Origin: Bacteroidales bacterium
Lineage (GTDB): Bacteria > Bacteroidota > Bacteroidia > Bacteroidales > P3
Length of the DNA stretch: 6,523 nt
Direction of reading: 5' to 3'
Assembly: GCA_023227645.1 (NCBI GenBank)
Contig: JALNVJ010000092.1
Span: 1 to 6,523, forward strand
Shown piece by piece: positions 1 through 6,400 of this stretch (position 1 is the first letter of the stretch; the number at the start of each line of letters is the position of its first letter). The notes beneath the pieces were generated by a model. That model worked only from the letters and a program-made list of their open reading frames with translations. It searched no databases and was not told the DNA's origin. A program made the position numbers and the translations under genes.

Positions 1-120
1 GTGGATGCTTCAACAATCAAAACGGTTCGTTGTAGGTTTTATCCTAGTCCTGATTTCAAACGTAGCTTGGCTAAGACTTCTTTGGCGGAGGCTAACTTAG
101 ATGTGAAGGGTTTGCAATAA
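1..120 (+). CDS. 3' end of an unrecognised protein gene (partial)
   Basis: The first reading frame is open from the window edge to a TAA at 118-120 and gives 39 residues ending ...SLAEANLDVKGLQ. The start lies outside the window; the GTG at position 1 is just the window edge and is not proposed as a start. Codon choice resembles the downstream genes, and a plus-strand terminator follows 25 bases after the stop, which supports a real gene end. I do not recognise the family: the visible tail (RCRFYPSPDFKRS, then a short Ala/Leu/Glu stretch) has no motif I can assign, no membrane segment and no obvious C-terminal sorting signal. The terminator and the separate promoter at 265-295 suggest it is not co-transcribed with the efflux genes. 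Confidence 0.6.
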   Translation: MDASTIKTVRCRFYPSPDFKRSLAKTSLAEANLDVKGLQ

Positions 121-144
121 GCGTTAGCGCAAACTAAGTGTTTT

Positions 145-172
145 AGGGTTGTCTTTTGGCAACCCTTTTTTT
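145..172 (+). terminator. Rho-independent terminator of the upstream gene
   Basis: AGGGTTGTC at 145-153 pairs with GGCAACCCT at 158-166 around a TTTT loop, giving a nine-base-pair stem with one G-T wobble. A run of T residues (166-172) follows directly. On the opposite strand the stem is followed by AAAAC rather than a T-run, so it should work only for plus-strand transcription. It ends the gene that stops at 120 and insulates the efflux operon from it. Confidence 0.9.
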
Positions 173-176
173 GTGT

Positions 177-225
177 ATTGGGATTTATGATAATTATTAG
201 AATCAGACAATCATATAAATCCAAT
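177..225. repeat. Imperfect inverted repeat (hairpin) in the intergenic region
   Basis: The left arm at 177-191 (ATTGGGATTTATGAT) pairs with the right arm at 210-225 (ATCATATAAATCCAAT). Fourteen base pairs form in three blocks: ATTGG/CCAAT, ATTTAT/ATAAAT and GAT/ATC. The blocks are interrupted by one bulged G at 182 and two bulged bases at 213-214, and the loop is 18 bases (192-209). No T-run follows, so it is not a canonical terminator. It could be a decayed mobile repeat, a transcript-end structure, or chance in AT-rich DNA. Confidence 0.45.
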
Positions 226-243
226 TAATCTGTGCCAATCTGT
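201..243. repeat. Degenerate AATC repeat ending in two AATCTGT copies
   Basis: AATC starts at 201, 209, 218, 227 and 237, so the spacing is 8 to 10 bases. The last two copies are extended to AATCTGT (227-233 and 237-243), exactly 10 bases apart; on the other strand they read as two ACAGATT copies. From general knowledge, short dispersed repeats built on (C)ACAGATT occur in intergenic DNA of many Bacteroidota genomes. I infer that this is a remnant of such a repeat. It overlaps the right arm of the hairpin at 177-225 and no coding sequence. Confidence 0.5.
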
Positions 244-264
244 AGAGAAAAAAACTTAAAAACT

Positions 265-295
265 ATTGTCGTTTCAAAAGTTTTCTGTACTTTTG
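265..295 (+). promoter_or_regulatory. Bacteroidota-type promoter of the efflux operon
   Basis: TACTTTTG at 288-295 matches the Bacteroidota primary sigma factor -7 consensus TAnnTTTG at every defined base. ATTG at 265-268 matches three of four bases of the -33 TTTG box. The 19-base spacing lies within the usual 17-23. Transcription should start near 302, leaving a leader of only about 22 bases before the ATG at 324. No other match this good was seen upstream of the later genes, which favours one transcript for all four. Confidence 0.75.
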
Positions 296-297
296 CA

Positions 298-318
298 AAC
301 TCATTTAAAAAATGAATT
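298..318. promoter_or_regulatory. Candidate operator for the TetR-family regulator
   Basis: A 21-bp palindrome is centred on position 308. TCATTT (301-306) and AAATGA (310-315) are perfect arms around AAA, and AA (298-299) pairs with TT (317-318) beyond a single mismatch (C300/A316). It begins three bases after the -7 box and covers the predicted transcription start. A bound repressor there would block initiation. TetR-family dimers commonly bind palindromes of this size next to their own gene. The AT-rich composition makes a chance palindrome possible, so this remains an inference from position and symmetry. Confidence 0.5.
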
Positions 319-323
319 GATGT

Positions 324-947
324 ATGGAAATTAAAGATAGAATTATTGAAGAAACTAGTAGGTTATTGGTGGTCAAAAGTTGCAGGTTAATTACAATGGA
401 TGAGATTGCTAATAATTTAGGTATATCGAAAAGAACTATCTATGAGCAGTTTACTGACAAAAGTAGTTTACTTGAGGAATGTTTTAATTATCATTTCGAT
501 ATGGCTATTAAGGAGGTAAGTGATATTGCTAAGGAGTCGGACAATTCTCTTATCTCTGTTATGAGGGTTTTGAAATTGGCTAGTGAGTCAATTCAGGCGG
601 TTAAATACGAACATATTGAAGATCTTAAGAAGTTTTATCCTAAAATTTACCAAAAAACTTTCGAACAGCATATAGCGTTTCAGAAGATTTTAAGAAACAA
701 ATTACTGCAAGAAGCGTTAGATGAAGGTTTGATTCTTGAGGATACAAGTTTGGATTTGCTAAATAGTCTTATCCATCTTAATCTTTTTTATTGTTCAAGG
801 AACGAGTTTATTAATGAAAATTCTAATCATAGTTCTTCTGAGATTGTTGCTATGAATATTTTTATTATTCTAAGAGGAGTTTCTACTTATAAGGGAATTG
901 AAATTATTGATAATTATAAGAATATATTGTTTAAAAATAATATTTAA
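324..947 (+). CDS. TetR/AcrR-family transcriptional regulator, probable repressor of the efflux operon
   Basis: This 207-residue protein has the usual TetR-family length. Its N-terminal DNA-binding domain covers about residues 1-54, with the helix-turn-helix at about 24-43 (TMDEIANNLGISKRTIYEQF) followed by DKSSLLEE, the family's signature order. The rest is an all-helical ligand-binding and dimerisation domain. It contains KKFYPKIYQKTFEQ (102-115) and a C-terminal ILRGVSTYKGIEIIDNY, both typical of Bacteroidota regulators beside efflux genes. The ATG at 324 is chosen because the ATGs at 312 and 320 run into stops within a few codons. No Shine-Dalgarno sequence precedes it. It is the first gene of the operon, 8 bases before the channel gene, and an operator-like palindrome lies just upstream, so autorepression is likely. 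The helix before the HTH has Ser19-Cys20 where relatives usually carry a glycine and a hydrophobic residue. Cysteines occur at 20, 53 and 157. The inducer is unknown. Confidence 0.9.
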   Translation: MEIKDRIIEETSRLLVVKSCRLITMDEIANNLGISKRTIYEQFTDKSSLLEECFNYHFDMAIKEVSDIAKESDNSLISVMRVLKLASESIQAVKYEHIEDLKKFYPKIYQKTFEQHIAFQKILRNKLLQEALDEGLILEDTSLDLLNSLIHLNLFYCSRNEFINENSNHSSSEIVAMNIFIILRGVSTYKGIEIIDNYKNILFKNNI

Positions 948-955
948 ATACAAAG

Positions 956-2302
956 ATGAAAAGAAAATTATGGAAATTAGCTTTTATAGGGCTTTTGTTG
1001 GCTAATCTTAATGTTTTTGCACAAGAAACCTCGAGTGTTTTGGACTTGGACTTGGAAACGGCATTGAGGATTGCTCACGACAATAACCCTACTATTATGA
1101 TTGCGAATATTGAGATCCAAAGGGTTGACTATTCTCGCAAGGAGGCTATTGGTGCTTTATTGCCTAGCCTTAATGTTGGTGGTCAATATACCGACAATGT
1201 TATGAAACAGGTTATGTTTATGCCTGAGAGTTTTGCTGCTCTTATGGGTGGGCAGAGATATATGGAAATGGGCTATAAGAATTCGTTTGTTGGTAGTGTT
1301 AGCTCTCAACTGCCTATTGTCAATTTTACTCTTTGGCAAATGATTAAGAATAAGCAAAATGATATGGATATGATTCTTGAGAAGGCTCGTTCTTCTAAGA
1401 TTGAGATGACTAAACAGGTTAAGGATGCTTACTATACTGTTTTGCTTTCTAAGAGTAGTTTGAAGGTATTAGAACAGAGTTATTCTAATGCTTTAGAGAC
1501 TCTTAAAAATATTGAGAATTCTTATAAGCAAGGTGTTGTTTCGGAATATGATTATATTAGGGCTCAGGTTAATGTTAATAATATTAATCCTGCTCTTATT
1601 AATGCTAAGAATGGGGTTGAGCTTTCAACTATGAATTTGATTATGATTCTTTCCATTGATGCCGAACAAAAAATTAGGATTAGTCAAGACTTGGAAGACT
1701 TTAATGATAATATTAATATTCTATCGAAAGTTGATAATTCAACCGTTCTTGCTCAAAACTCCGACCTAAGGCTATTGGACTATAATATTATTGGTTTAAG
1801 AAATCAATTGAGGGTTATTAATACCCAACATCTTCCTATGCTTTCGGCAACGGGTAGTTATATGTATCAAACGCAGGCCGAAAACTTTAAATTTAAGGAC
1901 TATACTTGGATAGGTTCTGCCTCTGTTGGTTTGCAACTAAGTGTTCCTATTTTTGCAGGGATGACTAAGGTTAATCAGGCAAAACAAGTTAAGCTAGCTA
2001 TTCAGGGATTGGAGATTCAAAGAGAATATGCTAAGGATGGTATCAACTTACAAGTTAAGTCGCAACTAAACACCATGAAGGCTGCAAAGGAACAATTGAT
2101 TGTTAATAAGGATGCTATTAATCAGGCTAAGAGGGGTTATGAAATTGCTAAGGTACGTTATCAAGTTGGTTCTGGTACAATTTTAGAACTTAATGATTCC
2201 GAGCTATCACTTACCCAATCACAACTTAATTACCAACAATCACTTTATAATTTCTTATCAGCTCAAGCGAATTTGGAAAAAGTAATGGGAAGTGAAAAGT
2301 AA
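956..2302 (+). CDS. TolC-family outer membrane efflux channel
   Basis: This 448-residue protein forms the trimeric exit duct of a tripartite pump, crossing the outer membrane and reaching into the periplasm. Residues 1-22 are a Sec signal peptide with a basic start (MKRKLWK), a hydrophobic core and probable cleavage at FA|QE. There is no lipobox cysteine, so unlike OprM-type channels it is probably not lipidated. Two outer-membrane efflux protein repeats follow. The first (about 31-235) opens with LDLETALRIAHDNNP and has LLPSLNVGGQYTDN and a long helical stretch with QGVVSEYDYIRAQVNVNN. The second (about 268-445) has VGLQLSVPIFAG at 324-335 and the matching helix with YQVGSGTILELNDSELSLTQ. 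The length is normal for the family. It starts 8 bases after the regulator stop, which suggests co-transcription and perhaps translational coupling. Only an A-rich stretch (ATACAAAG) precedes the ATG. Its last codons (AGTGAAAAGTAA) already belong to the heptamer pattern that fills the following gap. TAA is followed at once by TAG. Confidence 0.93.
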   Translation: MKRKLWKLAFIGLLLANLNVFAQETSSVLDLDLETALRIAHDNNPTIMIANIEIQRVDYSRKEAIGALLPSLNVGGQYTDNVMKQVMFMPESFAALMGGQRYMEMGYKNSFVGSVSSQLPIVNFTLWQMIKNKQNDMDMILEKARSSKIEMTKQVKDAYYTVLLSKSSLKVLEQSYSNALETLKNIENSYKQGVVSEYDYIRAQVNVNNINPALINAKNGVELSTMNLIMILSIDAEQKIRISQDLEDFNDNINILSKVDNSTVLAQNSDLRLLDYNIIGLRNQLRVINTQHLPMLSATGSYMYQTQAENFKFKDYTWIGSASVGLQLSVPIFAGMTKVNQAKQVKLAIQGLEIQREYAKDGINLQVKSQLNTMKAAKEQLIVNKDAINQAKRGYEIAKVRYQVGSGTILELNDSELSLTQSQLNYQQSLYNFLSAQANLEKVMGSEK

Positions 2303-2369
2303 TAGAGGTAAGAAGTAAGAAGTAAAAAGTAAAAAGTAAAAGATAAAAAGTAAGGTATAAAATATAAAT
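2291..2369. repeat. 7-bp tandem repeat array, consensus AGTAARA, between channel and adaptor genes
   Basis: From 2307 to 2369 the sequence divides into nine consecutive 7-base units: GGTAAGA, AGTAAGA, three exact AGTAAAA (2321-2341), GATAAAA, AGTAAGG, TATAAAA and TATAAAT. Two earlier units, AGTGAAA (2291-2297) and AGTAATA (2298-2304), lie in the same 7-base period but are offset by two bases, and they include the last codons and the stop of the channel gene. The array takes up most of the 79-base gap and ends 12 bases before the adaptor start. Since 7 is not a multiple of 3, TAA triplets fall in all three frames; in the channel frame, stops occur at 2300, 2303, 2309, 2330 and 2351. Its function is unknown. 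Confidence 0.85.
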
Positions 2370-2381
2370 AGTTTAAATATA

Positions 2382-3389
2382 ATGAAAAAGATAGTTTATT
2401 TATTGGTTATGGTTGCAGTTATTATGACTGGCTGTACAAAGAAAGATAGCAAGACGGATATTAAGAAAGACGAGGCTATTACGGTAAAGGTTGAGAAGGT
2501 TTCCAAAGAGGAGATTGACCAAATATATGAGTTTGCAACAACAGTTGATGCTGGTATTAAGAATTTTATTACCTCTGCTGGTGGAACAAGGATTGAAAAA
2601 ATATGGGTTGAGGTTGGACAAAAAGTGGGTCAAGGACAAAAGCTAGTTACTATGGAAAACACTAATTTAGCAACATCTAAGGCTCAATTGGATAATATGA
2701 AGGTTGAGGTTAGTAGGATGGAAGCTTTATTTGTGAGTGGTGGAATTTCAAAACAACAACTCGACCAACTAAAAACGCAATACGATGTTGCTAAGAGAAA
2801 TATTGATAATTTAGAAAGAAATATCACCCTAACCTCCCCTATCTCAGGTGTTATCACTATGAGGAATTTTGATAATGGAGATGTTTCAGGAGCTCAACCA
2901 ATATTACAAGTTATGCAGATTACTCCTGTAAAGCTTAAATTCAATATCAATGAATCTTTCTATAGTAAGGTAAAACTTGGCATGAAGGTTAAGGCAAGTG
3001 TTGAGGTTTTTGAAGGTGAAGAATTTGGTGGCCATATTTCATTAATTGCACCTACCATTGATCCTCTAACAAGAACTTTTATGGTTGAGGCTAAATTTAC
3101 TAATGCCAACCAAAAGCTACGCCCTGGCATGTTTGGTAGGGTTGAATTAAACTTAGGTAAGGCAATGAAGGTTATTATTCCTGATAGAGCAATTATCAAA
3201 CAATCTGGTACTAATAATAAATATGTATTTATTGAGAAAGATGGTGTTGTGGAATATCGTCAAGTGGAGCTTGGTAGACGTATGGGAGATAAATACGAAT
3301 TATTGAGTGGTGTAAATGATGGTGAAAATGTTGTAATTACAGGACATTCACGTTTGCTGGATGGCAAAAATGTTGTTGTTGTTAAATAA
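2382..3389 (+). CDS. RND efflux periplasmic adaptor (membrane fusion protein), predicted lipoprotein
   Basis: This 335-residue adaptor would link the RND transporter to the TolC-like channel. The start MKKIVYLLVMVAVIMTGC is a lipoprotein signal with the conserved cysteine at 18 (MTGC), so it is probably anchored in the inner membrane by lipid. Domains in order are: a short beta-barrel strand (about 33-48); the first half of the lipoyl domain (about 62-95, IEKIWVEVGQKVGQGQKLV); a helical hairpin (about 96-147, with VSGGISKQQLDQLKTQYDVA); the second lipoyl half (about 148-168, ITLTSPISGVITMRNFDNGD); the beta-barrel (about 177-257, with TIDPLTRTFMVEAKF and LRPGMFGRVEL); and a membrane-proximal domain (about 262-335, with IPDRAII and LLSGVNDGENVVITG). 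The hairpin insert of about 52 residues is clearly shorter than that of AcrA. It follows the heptamer array and lies 19 bases before the transporter gene. No Shine-Dalgarno sequence is visible. Family and role are secure; the substrate is not known. Confidence 0.94.
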   Translation: MKKIVYLLVMVAVIMTGCTKKDSKTDIKKDEAITVKVEKVSKEEIDQIYEFATTVDAGIKNFITSAGGTRIEKIWVEVGQKVGQGQKLVTMENTNLATSKAQLDNMKVEVSRMEALFVSGGISKQQLDQLKTQYDVAKRNIDNLERNITLTSPISGVITMRNFDNGDVSGAQPILQVMQITPVKLKFNINESFYSKVKLGMKVKASVEVFEGEEFGGHISLIAPTIDPLTRTFMVEAKFTNANQKLRPGMFGRVELNLGKAMKVIIPDRAIIKQSGTNNKYVFIEKDGVVEYRQVELGRRMGDKYELLSGVNDGENVVITGHSRLLDGKNVVVVK

Positions 3390-3408
3390 TTTAGAGATAT
3401 AATTAAAT

Positions 3409-6400
3409 ATGAAAATATACGAATCATCCGTAAGGAAACCTGTTGCAACGGCAATTATATTTGTTGCCATTGTTGTATTGGGATTGTTTTCTCTTAATAA
3501 GTTAAGCATTGATATGTTGCCTGAAATCGAAATGAATCAAGCAATAGTAATAGTAACCTATCCTGGGGCTTCGGCTGAGGATGTGGAAAACAATGTTTCT
3601 AAAACATTAGAAAGCACGTTAAGTACAGTTAGTGATTTAAAGAAAATCAAATCTACTTCAAAGGAAAACACGGCAGTTATTACTGTTGAATTTAATTGGG
3701 GAACAGATATAGACGCAGCAGTAAATGATATGCGTGATAAGATCGAGATGGTAAAGAGCTTTTTACCTGATGGTTGTTCCAATCCAATTATTATGAAGCT
3801 AAGCACCGATATGATGCCAGTTGCTATCTATTCTGCTACTTCAGAGGAAAGCTCAGAGGCTTTGTATAAGATATTGGAGGATGGGGTGGCAAACCCTCTA
3901 AACCGTATTTCTGGGGTTGGATCGGTTTCAATTTCAGGTGCTCCTCAAAGAGAAATTAGTATTAATGTTGACCCTCAAAAACTAGAGGCATACCACCTGA
4001 CAATTGAACAAATTGGTGCTGCAATTGCTAAAGAAAATATCAACACACCAGGAGGTTCAATCGATATTGGCTCCGAAACCTATTCCCTACGTATTGAAGG
4101 GGAAATGAAGGAGAGTAGTTTATTAAATGATATTGTTGTTTCAAACTATGGAGGCAAAACAGTATTTATTAAAGATATTGCTATTGTTCGTGACTCTGTT
4201 CAAGAAAAGGCTCAAGAGAGTTTTGTAAATGGAAGAAAGGGCGCAACTCTTGTTATTCAAAAACAAACAGGGGCTAACTCTGTGGATGTTGTGACTAAGA
4301 TTAGGGAAGAACTACCAAAAATAACTAAGAACCTACCAAAGGATATAAAATTTGAAGAAGTAATGAACACTACTGATAATATTGAAAACTCAATAAGATC
4401 GTTGGTTACTACAGTTCTTTTGGCATTCTTATTTGTGGTAATTGTGGTAATGTTTTTCTTAGGACAGTGGAGAGCTTCTTTAATTATTATGCTAACCATC
4501 CCTATTGCTCTTATCTCGTCATTTATTTACTTATTACTTACAGGAAATACACTTAATATAATTTCCCTCTCTGCCCTATCCATTGCTATTGGTATGGTTG
4601 TGGATGATGCTATTGTGGTGCTTGAGAATATAACAACTCATATTGAAAAAGGATCAAGACCGAGAGAGGCAGCAATTTATGGAACCAATGAGGTTGGAGT
4701 TGCTGTTGTGGCAACCACACTTACAATTTTAGCAGTATTCCTACCTTTTACAATGATGGGAGGAATGGCAGGTATTATGTTCTCTCAATTGGGATGGATT
4801 GTTAGTATTGTAATGGTTGTTTCAACAATTTCTGCCCTAACCCTAACCCCAATGCTAAGCTCTCTATTACTAAAAAAAGAAGAAAAGAACTCTAAAAGTC
4901 GTTTCAAAAAAATATATGCACCAATTAAAAGAGGTCTTGATAAATTAGATAATTCATACTCTAAAGCTCTAACTTGGGTAGTTAGGCATAAGACTGTTAC
5001 TATTATTCTTGGAGTTCTAATATTTGCAGGGTCAATATCCTTGGCATTGGGAATTGGAACTGAATTTATTCCTGCCTCAGATAATGGACAAATCTCTGGA
5101 GATTTCCAACTACCTATTGGTGCCAATTCTGAACGTGCAAAGGTTATTGCTAAGAAATTTGAAGCCTCAATAAAAAAACAATATCCCGAAATTAACACCA
5201 TATCTTATACAGTTGGTATTCCGGCTGAGGATGATAATAACACGTGGGCTCAAATGCAAACCTCCGGCTCTAACTACGTTGCTTTTAGAATAAAACTAAA
5301 TAGTTTGAGTAAAAGAAAAAGAGATATTTTTGAAATATCAGAAGGAATACGTGCTGAACTTGCATCTTATCCTGAGCTTTATAAGTATAAGGTTGAAGCC
5401 GGTGGTGGCGGTGGCGGAATGACCTCTGGTTCTAATGTTGCTATTGAAGTTTTGGGTTATGATTTCGAGGAAACTGAAAAAATTGCTAAAAATATCAAAG
5501 GAAAAATGGAAAAGACTAAGGGGTTTAGAGATGTTACCATTAGTCGAGAGGATTATATCCCTCAATATCAAGTTGAATTTGATAGAGAAAAACTTGCTCT
5601 CAATGGACTTGATGTTGCAACAGCCTCTGCATTTATTAGAAATAGGATGAATGGTATGACCGCTTCACTTTTTAGAGAGGATGGCGAAGAATACAAAATT
5701 AAGGTTCGTTATAATAAGGAAAATAGAGAATCTATTGAGGATATTGAAAATATATCAATAGTGAATCAAACAGGGAAATCAATTAGATTATCTGAGATTG
5801 CAAGGGTTGTTGAAAGATTTGCACCACCTTCAATTGAACGTCAAGACCGTGAACGTATAATTACAGTTGGCGCAACACTATATGGGGAAACTCTAGATAT
5901 TGCTACAGCTAGTATCCAAGCCGAAATTGATAAAATGGAAATACCATCAAATGTGGGAATTCAAATTGGAGGAACAATTGAAGAGCAAAAAGAATCATTC
6001 GCCGATATGGGACTACTCTCATTGCTAATTATAATGTTGGTTTATTTTGTTATGGCTGCTCAGTTTGAATCTCTTCGCTATCCATTTATTATTATGTTCT
6101 CAATACCATTTGCATTGACAGGGGTTTTAATATCTCTCTTTATTACAGGAGGAACTATTAATTTGATGAGTGCTATTGGGAGTATAATGTTGATTGGTAT
6201 TGTTGTTAAAAACGGTATTGTACTTGTTGACTACATTAACCTTAACCGAGAAAGAGGAATGAATATTAGCTCTGCCGTAATTAATGGTGGTAAATCTCGT
6301 CTTCGTCCTGTTCTTATGACAACTGCTACAACTGTTTTGGGGATGATTCCTATGGCAATTGGACTAGGTGAGGGCTCTGAGATGTGGCAACCAATGGGTG

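Noticed and set aside
121..130. GCGTTAGCGC as a small hairpin or protein site
   Set aside because: It has only three pairable G/C bases on each side of a four-base loop, too little to support a function. The terminator 15 bases later explains the region.
39..224. 61-codon minus-strand frame across the terminator
   Set aside because: It runs back through the terminator hairpin and the tail of the upstream gene, has an Ile-rich low-complexity start and shows no family resemblance.
2307..2369. CRISPR-like or coding repeat
   Set aside because: The 7-base units are contiguous with no spacers and no neighbouring cas genes, and TAA occurs in every frame, so it is a simple tandem repeat.
2369..2376. 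TAGTTTAA as a -7 box of an internal promoter before the adaptor gene
   Set aside because: It matches TA and only two of the four TTTG bases, in a very AT-rich stretch, and has no convincing -33 partner.
3371..3384. GTT trinucleotide run at the end of the adaptor gene
   Set aside because: It is short and encodes the valines of a C-terminal beta strand (NVVVVK), which is normal for the domain.
4785..5201. 138-codon open frame on the minus strand
   Set aside because: It lies entirely within the transporter gene, antisense to well-conserved transmembrane and porter sequence. Its translation has no recognisable domain, and the plus-strand frame explains the codon pattern.
5435..5650. 71-codon plus-strand frame within the transporter gene
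   Set aside because: It is an out-of-frame shadow (Lys/Leu-rich, no domain), while the main frame is continuous through the region with conserved RND sequence.
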